Below are positions 7,278-14,502 of a DNA stretch of 19,099 nt, one piece after another. Under the pieces are notes generated by a model that worked only from the letters and a program-made list of their open reading frames with translations, was not told where the DNA came from and did not search any database. Where the stretch lies: contig JAFTJJ010000108.1 of assembly GCA_017456465.1 (NCBI GenBank), forward strand, positions 1 to 19,099, given 5' to 3'. The position numbers and the translations under genes were made by a program. Every line of letters starts with the position of its first letter. Within the stretch, counting starts at the first letter, position 1. The DNA is from Clostridia bacterium (GTDB taxonomy: Bacteria > Bacillota > Clostridia > Christensenellales > UBA1242).

Positions 7278-8745
7278 GAATATGACATACACAGATATTT
7301 ATCAATCAATCATTACCGAAATGAAAGCAAAAAAGTCACAAGGCGTGGATTCTGTGAGGCGTGCTTTTGAACTTGCGGAACGTGCACATTCTGGTCAAAC
7401 AAGAAAAGATGGTCAGCCTTATGTCATTCATGTGGTGAGTGTTGCTTATATTTTGGAACGATTGAATTTTGACAGCGATACGATTTGTGCTGCACTTTTG
7501 CATGATGTGATTGAAGATTGTGGGATAACGGTCGATGAACTTCGTGAACAGTTCGGGGACATTGTGGCAGGTGTGGTTGACGCGGTCTCTGCCATTGAAG
7601 AAAAGGACTATACTTTTGATGATGATTTGTTTGATGACGAAAACAATTTGAAGGCATCAATTGACAACAAAACTTATGAAAAATTGCTTTCAATGGGAAT
7701 CAAAAATAGATTGGCATTCATAATCAAACTCGCAGACAGATTGCACAATTTGTCAACGATCGAAACTTTCTCTTATGCAAAGCAACTTGAAAAAGTCAAA
7801 GAGACTGAAAGATGGATTTTGCCGATTGCAAACTTGATTCAATCAGAATATTTTTACAGGAACATAAAAAATCTCATTTTTTCGATCAAAAACAAGCAAA
7901 AACTCAAAAATTATTTTGAAGCAAAAGAAATTTATTACAAGCAAAATGAGACTCGCCAAGCAGAAACAAAGGAGCAATTGAGCCTTGGTGTTGAAGCTCT
8001 CTTAAAAAGGCTCAAAAAACAAAATTTGAAGGCAAATATTGTTTCTGAAATGAGACAAGACTATTTGATTTGTAATGATATTTTAAAAAATGTTGATATC
8101 AGTGAAGTGAGGGACATAAAACTCAGTCATTTCAATAAAGTTTCAACAATGAATTTATATTTGTGTTTTTCAGGAAAAATTTCACAAAAAGAGTGCATGG
8201 AGATTTTGATCAGACTTTTGAATGAGAACAAAATCAAAGAAAACATAAAAATTATTGGATTCAAAGTTGACAAGCGATTTGGTGTTCCTTTCTTGATTGT
8301 GAAAGACAAGTCGAGAAATAGATACAGAATCACAGCGATGACAACGGCAGATTATACCATTTTCACAAATGGAAGTTTGTTTGGTGCAGACATTGAAAAC
8401 ATTCAGACAAAGGAAATCACAGAGGTTGCGAGTGAATATATTAATGTGTACACAAGATCTGGGGAACTCATGCGTATTGAAAAAAATGCAACGGTTCTTG
8501 ATTTTGCATTCAAATTGCATCAAGATCTTGGCTTTTCGTGCAAGTATGCACTCATTAATAAGTCAAACACCAAACAGCCATTGTACACAAAACTCATTGA
8601 GGGGGACATGGTTTCACTCATTTGTGAACAAGACGAAGAAACTGGTGAAAAGAAGAATATTGCAAAGATCAGGTGGCTGGCTTATGTCAAAACAGAGTAT
8701 GCTCAAAGATTTTTGATTCGTTATTTTGAAAAACAACTTGGATAA
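7270..8745 (+). CDS. RelA/SpoT-like HD-TGS protein, predicted (p)ppGpp hydrolase with degenerate synthetase
   Basis: 491 residues, against about 740 for a full RelA/SpoT enzyme. Residues 25-190 are an HD hydrolase domain with all the metal and substrate residues I can place: Arg45 (GQTRKDG), His54, His78-Asp79, Glu82-Asp83, and Asp156/Asn160 in KLADRLHNL. Residues 220-380 occupy the place of the synthetase domain, but the GRxK / YSxxxKM region reads SEMRQDYLICNDIL and no YQSLHT or EIQIRT motif is present. Synthesis of (p)ppGpp is therefore unlikely. A TGS domain follows at 390-452, then the WL-x-x-VKT helix found after TGS in RelA proteins. The zinc-finger and ACT domains are missing. Start ATG 7270 has AAGAGG 7 bases upstream, inside the overlapping XRE gene. 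Predicted role: hydrolysing an alarmone under control of the XRE partner. Confidence 0.85.
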   Translation: MFKNMTYTDIYQSIITEMKAKKSQGVDSVRRAFELAERAHSGQTRKDGQPYVIHVVSVAYILERLNFDSDTICAALLHDVIEDCGITVDELREQFGDIVAGVVDAVSAIEEKDYTFDDDLFDDENNLKASIDNKTYEKLLSMGIKNRLAFIIKLADRLHNLSTIETFSYAKQLEKVKETERWILPIANLIQSEYFYRNIKNLIFSIKNKQKLKNYFEAKEIYYKQNETRQAETKEQLSLGVEALLKRLKKQNLKANIVSEMRQDYLICNDILKNVDISEVRDIKLSHFNKVSTMNLYLCFSGKISQKECMEILIRLLNENKIKENIKIIGFKVDKRFGVPFLIVKDKSRNRYRITAMTTADYTIFTNGSLFGADIENIQTKEITEVASEYINVYTRSGELMRIEKNATVLDFAFKLHQDLGFSCKYALINKSNTKQPLYTKLIEGDMVSLICEQDEETGEKKNIAKIRWLAYVKTEYAQRFLIRYFEKQLG

Positions 8746-8763
8746 AATGTAATTAAAAGGCAT

Positions 8764-8799
8764 AAAAAAATACAAACAAAATTTTGTTTGTATTTTTTT
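8764..8799. terminator. Bidirectional terminator between the HD-TGS gene and the dnaI-like gene
   Basis: A perfect 36-base palindrome, centre between 8781 and 8782, with half-site AAAAAAATACAAACAAAA. It ends in a run of seven T bases on both strands. It lies between two convergent stop codons (8745 and 8806), so it probably serves both. The stem is AT-rich but long. Confidence 0.8.
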
Positions 8800-8805
8800 A
8801 TTTGT

Positions 8806-9750
8806 TTATTTATTGATGCGCAAATCATCACCTTGAATTTGGAAATTTTTGCATTGGCGTTTATTGAATATTCTTGAAAAGACGCGTTCTCCGTATCTCG
8901 CAAGGATGCCGTCTGGTGATAAGTTTGTTGTGATTATTGTTTGTTTTTCACCAAGGCATCTTTCTGAAATCAACAAATATAAATATTCCACAGTGACGTT
9001 GTTTAGCATTGGCTCAGTGCCAAGGTCATCGATTATGAGCAGATCTGGATCCATCAAAGTGTCGAGAACTGAGACCTTTTCTTCTGTTTTGCTTGTGTGA
9101 TATTTAAGGAAAATGTTGTTCATTCCAAAAGCTGAAATCATGCTCACAAGTTTGCCGCGTTTCAGAGCATAAGTTGCTGTGCATTCTGTGAGAAATGTTT
9201 TTCCGACACCTGTTTTTCCTGAAAGACAAATTAAGTTTGGTTTTTCCGGATTTGTGCTGTCAATCCAAGATTTCATGTAACCGCTCAGTTTTTCGAGTTG
9301 GTCTTGATGTTTTTGATTTTTTGCAATTTTTGAATTATATTCTGAAAAATTGTGAAGTGATGAGATGTTGTTTGATGATTCTGCAATCAAGCGTTCTTTG
9401 ATCCTTTTTTCAAAGCATTTGCAAGTTCTGCCATTTTTGATTCCAGAATCGTTGCAGATTTTGCAGTCATATTTCGGGCTCAAGTCTTCAAGAGGAGTGT
9501 TCAAAATTTTGAGTCTTGATATGATTGCATTTTGTACATTTTTGAGATTGACTGAAAGTTCTTCAGTTGGTTTTTTGATTGATTTGTTTTTTGCAATATC
9601 AAAGATGAGTTCGCGTTCTTTTTTGTGCAATGCAAAAAATTCTGGATCTTTCAGCACTTTTTGCATATTATCAAACGCAACAGCTTCTGCCGTTGCTTTT
9701 TTTGTCGCAAACTCATTTTTGACGATCATGTAAATTTGGGTTTTGTTCAT
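8806..9750 (-). CDS. dnaI: DnaI/DnaC-type helicase loader (AAA+ ATPase)
   Basis: 314 residues. An AAA+ ATPase that loads the replicative helicase onto DNA, acting in the cytoplasm with DnaB/DnaD-type partners. Residues 1-90 are a helical helicase-interaction domain. A zinc-binding cluster has Cys96, Cys99, Cys110 and Cys112, as in DnaI. Walker A is GKTGVGKT at 178-185, Walker B LLIIDD at 237-242, sensor-1 TTN at 274-276, and the likely arginine finger is Arg293 (VFSRIF). Start ATG 9750 has GAGGTG (9757-9762) as ribosome binding site. That site is made from the last two codons of the upstream DnaD-like gene plus its stop, and only 3 bases separate the two genes, so translation is coupled. The pair matches the dnaB-dnaI arrangement of Bacillota. 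The function is predicted with good confidence. Confidence 0.9.
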   Translation of the reverse strand: MNKTQIYMIVKNEFATKKATAEAVAFDNMQKVLKDPEFFALHKKERELIFDIAKNKSIKKPTEELSVNLKNVQNAIISRLKILNTPLEDLSPKYDCKICNDSGIKNGRTCKCFEKRIKERLIAESSNNISSLHNFSEYNSKIAKNQKHQDQLEKLSGYMKSWIDSTNPEKPNLICLSGKTGVGKTFLTECTATYALKRGKLVSMISAFGMNNIFLKYHTSKTEEKVSVLDTLMDPDLLIIDDLGTEPMLNNVTVEYLYLLISERCLGEKQTIITTNLSPDGILARYGERVFSRIFNKRQCKNFQIQGDDLRINK

Positions 9751-9753
9751 GGG

Positions 9754-11208
9754 CTACACCTCAATGTCATCAAGAGAATCAAACAGTGCATTGAGTTCGG
9801 TGCTGGTATATTCACGCGTTTCAATTTTTGGTTTTGATTCAGATGGTTTGAATGATGTCGATTTTGCAAAATTATCAATTTCAGATTTTGCAGCATCCAA
9901 TGTTGTTATGTTCTTCAAGTGAAGAGAAGAGAGCAGTTTGTTGAGATAAATGATTGGTTGAACTTTTTCTTTTGCTGAACAGCTCGCAAGCATGATGACG
10001 TCAACTGGCAAGTTCCATGTGTCAGACCATGTCTTGAAAAGGTCTCTGTCATAGGCACTCACAGATCTTGAAAGACCAACAGTTTCAAGTATGTTTTTTA
10101 TGATGTTGTCAGTTGCAATCACTTCTTCCAAATATTCATTGATTGCATCAATTGAGACAAGGCCAAGTTTGAAGAATTTTTGAACCACTGTGTTCATGCC
10201 CTCAAGCGTTCTGACACTTTGTTTAAAACAATATTTTGAAATAAGTTCGAGGCTTGCGTCGTCATAACCTTTGCTTGTCCAGTCAGAAATATATGTTTCC
10301 ACAACACCTTCGAGATTCTGATAATAAACACCAATGTTTTTTGTGATGAGTTTTGCTGTCCCAAACATTTTTTCTTTGAGTTCACTGTATGATGCAATTT
10401 CTTGCATGGTGAAGAGTTTTTGCTCAAAATATTTCGTGAGGAGTTCATCAAGTTTGTGCATTCCACCACGTTTTTTGAGTGTTTTTGCAACTTCAACGAT
10501 TGTTCCTTCAGTGAATCCCAAAACTTTTGTCCACTTGATGTACAAGTTGCGTTCATCAAGGTCAGCTTCTCTTTTGACACCAAGAGATGACAAAACTCTT
10601 CCAATTGGAAGAACTGCTTGTTCTTGTTCAAGGAGTTTTTCTTCGAGTGCAGATGTGGTTTTGATTCCTTCTTTTTCAAAAGAGTTGGCGACAGCCAAGA
10701 TGTAAGGATAATTTATTGAATTATTTTTGAGTTTTGCACAATAGCTGATGATCATGAGCAATGCTTCTGGCTCAAAGTGATAGGATTCAATGAGGTTGTA
10801 ATATTCATTATATTCATTTGGTCTGATCATTCTGCCCGACAGAATGCTTTGGGCTTGCTTGTTGAAATCGGCATATTTTTCTTTGACTTGAGTTTTCCCT
10901 CTGCCAGAGTGGAGTCTGACTGGAAGAAATTGAACTGAGATTGGGTCTGTTGTCATGATTTGAACAATTCCCATTTCTTGCCAATATGAAAATGCATCAA
11001 TGATGTCATCGATTGAAAGCCCCAAAGCGTTTGCCATTGAATCAATTGCATTGTCTCTTGAATATGGAGAAGAGCAGAGGCTGAGACCATACAAATAAAC
11101 CTTTAGGCATTTTTCATTTGCTGCTGGCAAAAACTCATTAATGAAGGCATTGTCAACAAGAGTGCTGTTGTCCATTGCAAGCGTGCTCGAAAACGAACAT
11201 AGTGCCAT
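9754..11208 (-). CDS. DnaD/DnaB-type primosome protein with four tandem helical repeats
   Basis: 484 residues. Predicted primosomal DNA-remodelling and helicase-loading protein of the DnaB/DnaD class, working with the DnaI-like ATPase encoded next. Residues about 18-95 look like a winged-helix domain (NAIDSMANALGLSIDDIIDAF, QEMGIVQI). Four repeats of the DnaD C-terminal (DDBH2) helical type follow, by my reading at about 118-185, 200-272, 285-357 and 368-437. The tail is acidic. Usual DnaD has one such repeat and DnaB two, so four is unusual. ATG 11208 has a strong GGGAGGGAGT (11211-11220). Its promoter is TTGAAA-17-TATTAT. The promoter overlaps the one of the divergent coiled-coil gene. The repeat boundaries are my estimate. 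Confidence 0.82.
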   Translation of the reverse strand: MALCSFSSTLAMDNSTLVDNAFINEFLPAANEKCLKVYLYGLSLCSSPYSRDNAIDSMANALGLSIDDIIDAFSYWQEMGIVQIMTTDPISVQFLPVRLHSGRGKTQVKEKYADFNKQAQSILSGRMIRPNEYNEYYNLIESYHFEPEALLMIISYCAKLKNNSINYPYILAVANSFEKEGIKTTSALEEKLLEQEQAVLPIGRVLSSLGVKREADLDERNLYIKWTKVLGFTEGTIVEVAKTLKKRGGMHKLDELLTKYFEQKLFTMQEIASYSELKEKMFGTAKLITKNIGVYYQNLEGVVETYISDWTSKGYDDASLELISKYCFKQSVRTLEGMNTVVQKFFKLGLVSIDAINEYLEEVIATDNIIKNILETVGLSRSVSAYDRDLFKTWSDTWNLPVDVIMLASCSAKEKVQPIIYLNKLLSSLHLKNITTLDAAKSEIDNFAKSTSFKPSESKPKIETREYTSTELNALFDSLDDIEV

Positions 11209-11226
11209 AAACTCCCTCCCATTTGC

Positions 11227-11255
11227 TTGATTTATTTCTTTGTAACATATATAAT
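11227..11255 (+). promoter_or_regulatory. Promoter of the zinc-hook coiled-coil gene
   Basis: TTGATT (11227-11232) and TATAAT (11250-11255) are 17 bases apart on the plus strand. The TTG of this -35 can also be read as an in-frame start codon, which makes the open frame look longer than the real gene. The predicted start near 11262 gives a leader of about 70 bases. Its -10 shares its bases with the -10 of the opposite promoter. Confidence 0.72.
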
Positions 11256-11279
11256 AACACTAAATAATGTAAATTTCAA
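11251..11279 (-). promoter_or_regulatory. Promoter of the DnaD-like/dnaI operon
   Basis: On the minus strand TTGAAA (11274-11279) and TATTAT (11251-11256) are 17 bases apart. The -10 occupies almost the same bases as the plus-strand TATAAT (11250-11255), so RNA polymerase cannot hold both promoters at once. Confidence 0.72.
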
Positions 11280-11331
11280 CAGATTTTTGAGACTTGCCTC
11301 ACGAATGAACAAACAAATGAGGGAATGGAGC

Positions 11332-13806
11332 ATGACTATGAAAGCAATTTTTGACACGAAAGAGTTTTTGGATCTTGATGCGGAGGGGAAAGCAAGAATG
11401 CTTGACATGGCATCACGCGCGTTTGAGTCGCGAGATTTTGATTCTGAAATGGATGATCTTGAACGAGAAAAACAAGAACTTCAATCAAAAGTTATGCAAC
11501 ATAAAGAAAAAATTGAGGGTCTTGAATCTTCTGTTTCAAAATCTGAAAATAAGTTGAGTGTGAGAAAGGGGCAGGTTTTGGTTGAACTTGAAGATGTGAA
11601 AAAACAAGCGGGCATTTTCAAACAAAAAGCCGATGATCTTTCAAAGCACAAAAGTGCACTTGAGCTCAAAACCGCAACTCTTAAAAAAAGCAATCTCACA
11701 AGTGAAATTGAAGAACTCAAGACAGAGCTTGAATCTTTGAGAGAGCAAAAAATTGAACGAGAGAACAGTCTTGTTGAAATTAGGGCAAATTTTGACAGTT
11801 TCTATGACAACTACAATGAAGAAATGGCAAGGCTTTTGCTTCAAGAAAAAATCATTTTCAACAATGCAAATGATGAGACGCAAAATGAAGAAGCTTCATT
11901 TGAAAGATTCAAAGGTGAGCAAGGACTCTCTGAAATTCGTAATCAAATTTTGATCACAAAAGAAAATATTGAAAAATTCACAATGAAATGTCACGCTGTT
12001 GAGGCTGAAATTGCAGAAAAAACAGAGCAAAGGCAAGATGTGGCAATTCCCGAAGAAAGCAAAGAACTTTTTGTTCAAGCAAAGGATTTGGAGTCTGAAA
12101 TTATCATTTATGATGGAATGCTCGCAAAACTTGATAAGATTTTGGACAGCACTAAAGCTGATATTGATGATGCGAAGGTTTTGTATTCTGCTGAGCTTGC
12201 GATTGAACGAAAGCGCGACGCGGAGCTTGAAAAGATCGACAAGTCAACAGCAAAAGTTTTTGAAAATACAGAACTTTCAAACTTTGAAAAACTCAGAAAT
12301 TGTGACAAATCGCTTGCCGACATTTATGTTGTGGAATATGAAATTGGACTTGTGGACAAGCAAATTGAAAACATTAAAAACAAATCTAAATTCAGACTTG
12401 AAAAAGCTGAAGAGTGCAAGGAGAAAATTTCAGAGCTTTCAAAACTTTTTGAACAAAAAGAGCTGGTTGTTCGTGAATGCAAAGACATTTTGAAAGACAG
12501 ACAGGACGACAGAGAAAGCTTGCTTGGAAACAATCATCTTTCGATGCTTGTTGAGTACACAAACATTGGTGACAACTGTCCTGTGTGCAAATCAAAAGTG
12601 ACCGAAAAAAATTACACACCCAAAACTGATCTTGCTGGGGTGGAAAAAGAAATTGAGATGGCAAGAAGCAGAGTTTTTTATGCCGAAAAGGATCGTGATT
12701 CTGTTCTTGTTGGTCTTGCTGGTTACAAATCAAAACTTGAGTTTGAACTTGATCAAGTTGAATTTGAAAAAGAAGAAATAAATCGGCTTGAAAGCTCAAA
12801 AATAAAAATTTATCAAAGAGTGGTTGATGTGAACGACCAAATGATTGAAAATTTTGGAAACATCAAAAATGCTCTCAAGAAAACAGCAGGTGCTCTTGAA
12901 GATCTCATTGAACTTCAATATGATTTGAAAGAATCTGTTCAGGACAATATCGCAAAAAAGACTGAATTTGGTTCAAGAATAAGCCTTCTTTCTGAAAAAT
13001 ATGAGCAACTTTTGGATTTATATTATGTTTTGCAAAAGGAGCGTGCAGAAAGAGAAATGCTGCTTCTCGAGGCAAAGGCAACTGTTTCTGAAAGCGATTT
13101 TGAAAAAAAGAGAGTTGAGTTTTCTGAAAATCAAAACTTGGTGGAAAACATTTCTTCATCACTCATCGAACTTTACATGCAACTTAGTGAACTCAAAACA
13201 TCAATAATGGTTGAGTGTGAAAAACTCTCTGAGCTTGAATATCAAAAGGGAAAACTTGAGTCAGTGGCAAGTTCAAGTGCTTCTCATTCAAATGCTGGTG
13301 AAGCAGATTATTCTCTTGATGAAATCAAAGAGAAAATGACTGCACTCAAAGAATCATACAAGCATTTGCTTTCACTCAAAAACGACGCAGAAAACTCAAT
13401 GCAAAACACTCTCAGAGATTATGATGTCAAGACAAAAATTTTGGCATCAAAAATTGATGAACTTCAGGACGTATCTGCACTTGTGAGTTCACTTGTTTTC
13501 AGATATGGTTTTGCAGATGCCGAAGAAGCAAGGGCTTTCATCACGACTGACAACATGATAAAAATCAAAGAAAGTGAAATCAAGAGCTATAACAGCAGGC
13601 TTGCAAAGCTTGAAGCGGAGTATTCGCTTTTGTCAGAAACAACAAACAATGACGAGTTGGAAACAGCGGCAGAAATTATTAAACTTCAAAAAGAAATTGA
13701 AAATGCACTTGTTCGAATTGGTGAAATCAATATTTTGCTTGAACAAATCGCAAGTGAGAAAGATGAATACAAAACAGTTCTCGAACTCATCAAAAAGACA
13801 AAATAA
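11332..13806 (+). CDS. SbcC/Rad50-like zinc-hook coiled-coil protein lacking both ATPase heads
   Basis: About 824 residues of almost continuous coiled coil, rich in Glu, Lys and Leu. CPVC (416-419, in GDNCPVCKSK) lies at the exact middle, the place and form of the Rad50/SbcC zinc hook that joins two molecules through a metal ion. The first 40 residues (TKEFLDLDAEGKARMLDMASRAF) resemble the part of SbcC just after its Q-loop, and the segment near the end (GFADAEEARAFI, then helix) resembles SbcC just before its C-terminal head. No Walker A, signature motif or Walker B is present, and a terminator overlaps the stop codon, so no head has been lost downstream. Start ATG 11332 follows GAGGG by 8 bases; ATG 11338 (GGAG, 7 bases) is as likely. 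Upstream in-frame codons to 11227 are promoter DNA. Function unknown; structural or tethering work on DNA is a guess. Confidence 0.75.
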   Translation: MTMKAIFDTKEFLDLDAEGKARMLDMASRAFESRDFDSEMDDLEREKQELQSKVMQHKEKIEGLESSVSKSENKLSVRKGQVLVELEDVKKQAGIFKQKADDLSKHKSALELKTATLKKSNLTSEIEELKTELESLREQKIERENSLVEIRANFDSFYDNYNEEMARLLLQEKIIFNNANDETQNEEASFERFKGEQGLSEIRNQILITKENIEKFTMKCHAVEAEIAEKTEQRQDVAIPEESKELFVQAKDLESEIIIYDGMLAKLDKILDSTKADIDDAKVLYSAELAIERKRDAELEKIDKSTAKVFENTELSNFEKLRNCDKSLADIYVVEYEIGLVDKQIENIKNKSKFRLEKAEECKEKISELSKLFEQKELVVRECKDILKDRQDDRESLLGNNHLSMLVEYTNIGDNCPVCKSKVTEKNYTPKTDLAGVEKEIEMARSRVFYAEKDRDSVLVGLAGYKSKLEFELDQVEFEKEEINRLESSKIKIYQRVVDVNDQMIENFGNIKNALKKTAGALEDLIELQYDLKESVQDNIAKKTEFGSRISLLSEKYEQLLDLYYVLQKERAEREMLLLEAKATVSESDFEKKRVEFSENQNLVENISSSLIELYMQLSELKTSIMVECEKLSELEYQKGKLESVASSSASHSNAGEADYSLDEIKEKMTALKESYKHLLSLKNDAENSMQNTLRDYDVKTKILASKIDELQDVSALVSSLVFRYGFADAEEARAFITTDNMIKIKESEIKSYNSRLAKLEAEYSLLSETTNNDELETAAEIIKLQKEIENALVRIGEINILLEQIASEKDEYKTVLELIKKTK

Positions 13807-13834
13807 AAACGAAGCGCATTCGCTTCGTTTTTTT
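13806..13834. terminator. Bidirectional terminator after the zinc-hook gene
   Basis: A stem of ACGAAGCG/CGCTTCGT extended by A-T pairs, with a CATT loop, followed by a run of seven T bases on the plus strand (13828-13834). The A-run at 13805-13809 gives a T-run on the minus strand, so it also serves the convergent LOG-family gene. Confidence 0.85.
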
Positions 13835-13839
13835 CTTGA

Positions 13840-14385
13840 TTATAATTCAAGTTTTTCTTTCAAAAGATTGATGACTTCTTCTGGGGTGTTGCAAAAGTTG
13901 AAAAAATTATATTGAAATGGTTCGAGCGTTCCAGCTTCGAGCATAAAGTCATTCATTTCCTTCACTTTGTCATAAAAACCATGGCAGTTATAAATAATGA
14001 TTGGGTCATTATGTAACTTTGCTTTGATGTTGTCGGTCAGCATATAGAGTTCTGCAAGTGTTCCATTTCCGCCCGGAAGAACAATTGTTGCACTTGTGTT
14101 TGCGATCATGATTTGTTGTAAATCATAAAGTGTGTCAACGACAGTCATTGAGTTTATTTTTTCCATTCCCTCTGATTCATTGAAATAAACTTTTGGAATA
14201 ATGACATCAACGATACCATTATTGTTTGTGACGTGTTTGTACATTTCTCCAACACTTCCAGCTGTCGTTCCAACGCAAAGCATTCCAATATTATAATCAA
14301 CCAAAAAGTTGGCAATCTTGTCAATTCCCTCCAAATATTTTGGCTTTATGTTTGGGCTTGCGGATCCCGCAATGAAAACGTTCAT
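13840..14385 (-). CDS. LOG-family protein (Rossmann fold, possible nucleoside 5'-monophosphate phosphoribohydrolase)
   Basis: 181 residues. LOG-family proteins split the N-glycosidic bond of nucleoside 5'-monophosphates such as cytokinin riboside phosphates. The sequence shows the Rossmann-type start MNVFIAGSAS, a GTTAGSVGEMYK nucleotide loop, and the family motif PGGNGTLAE at 104-112 with Glu112. The Arg usually found in the RKARM segment before this motif is not present here (the site reads DLQQIMIA), so activity may be altered. ATG 14385 follows AAGGAG (14393-14398) by 7 bases. A longer in-frame reading upstream runs into the next gene's promoter and is not real. It stands alone, convergent with the zinc-hook gene and divergent from the U32 gene. 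A function in cytokinin metabolism should not be assumed for a bacterium. Confidence 0.8.
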   Translation of the reverse strand: MNVFIAGSASPNIKPKYLEGIDKIANFLVDYNIGMLCVGTTAGSVGEMYKHVTNNNGIVDVIIPKVYFNESEGMEKINSMTVVDTLYDLQQIMIANTSATIVLPGGNGTLAELYMLTDNIKAKLHNDPIIIYNCHGFYDKVKEMNDFMLEAGTLEPFQYNFFNFCNTPEEVINLLKEKLEL

Positions 14386-14417
14386 GTTGAAACTCCTTAA
14401 TGAATATTGATACAAAA

Positions 14418-14446
14418 ATGTTATCACATAAAAAAAATAAAAACAA
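14418..14446 (-). promoter_or_regulatory. Promoter of the LOG-family gene
   Basis: On the minus strand TTGTTT (14441-14446) and TAACAT (14418-14423) are 17 bases apart, and the -10 has an upstream TG one base away (extended -10). The predicted start leaves about 26 bases of leader including the AAGGAG. Confidence 0.6.
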
Positions 14447-14487
14447 CTTTTTTGCTTGATTGTGTTTATTTTATTCTTCAATTCCTG

Positions 14488-14493
14488 TATAAT
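14488..14493 (+). promoter_or_regulatory. -10 box of the U32 gene, placing the start of transcription at or next to ATG
   Basis: A perfect TATAAT with 9 bases between it and ATG 14503. No good -35 lies 16-18 bases upstream (TTTATT is the best). A start of transcription about 7 bases downstream would fall about 3 bases before the ATG, so the mRNA would be essentially leaderless. Confidence 0.5.
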
Positions 14494-14502
14494 ATGCTTG
14501 AT

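Noticed and set aside
7424..7693. Antisense open frame inside the HD-TGS gene.
   Set aside because: It is a shadow of the coding strand, with no ribosome binding site and an unusual His/Gln/Pro-rich composition.
8764..8799. The 36-base palindrome as a CRISPR repeat or insertion-sequence end.
   Set aside because: It occurs once, has no flanking duplication, and lies between convergent stop codons with T-runs on both strands, which fits a terminator.
11227..11331. Extension of the zinc-hook gene to an in-frame TTG at 11227, which would add about 35 residues.
   Set aside because: These bases form the promoter (TTGATT-17-TATAAT), there is no ribosome binding site before the TTG, and the added residues do not look like coiled coil. 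A start at 11332 or 11338 has GAGGG or GGAG upstream.
12108..12799. Antisense Ser- or Gln/Cys/Phe-rich open frames inside the zinc-hook gene.
   Set aside because: They arise from the Glu/Lys-rich coding strand of a coiled-coil gene and have no start signals.
11227..13806. Reading the zinc-hook protein as a full SbcC or SMC ATPase.
   Set aside because: No Walker A, Walker B or signature motif could be found in the protein or in any frame of the flanking bases.
9754..13806. Reading the DnaD-like, DnaI-like and zinc-hook genes as prophage replication genes.
   Set aside because: No integrase, structural, lysis or other phage gene, and no attachment-site repeats are seen, while the neighbours on both sides are ordinary chromosomal genes.
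14407..14502. N-terminal extension of the U32 gene upstream of 14503.
   Set aside because: The region holds the TATAAT box and the divergent LOG promoter. U32 proteins usually begin a few residues before the LAP-x-G motif, as at 14503.
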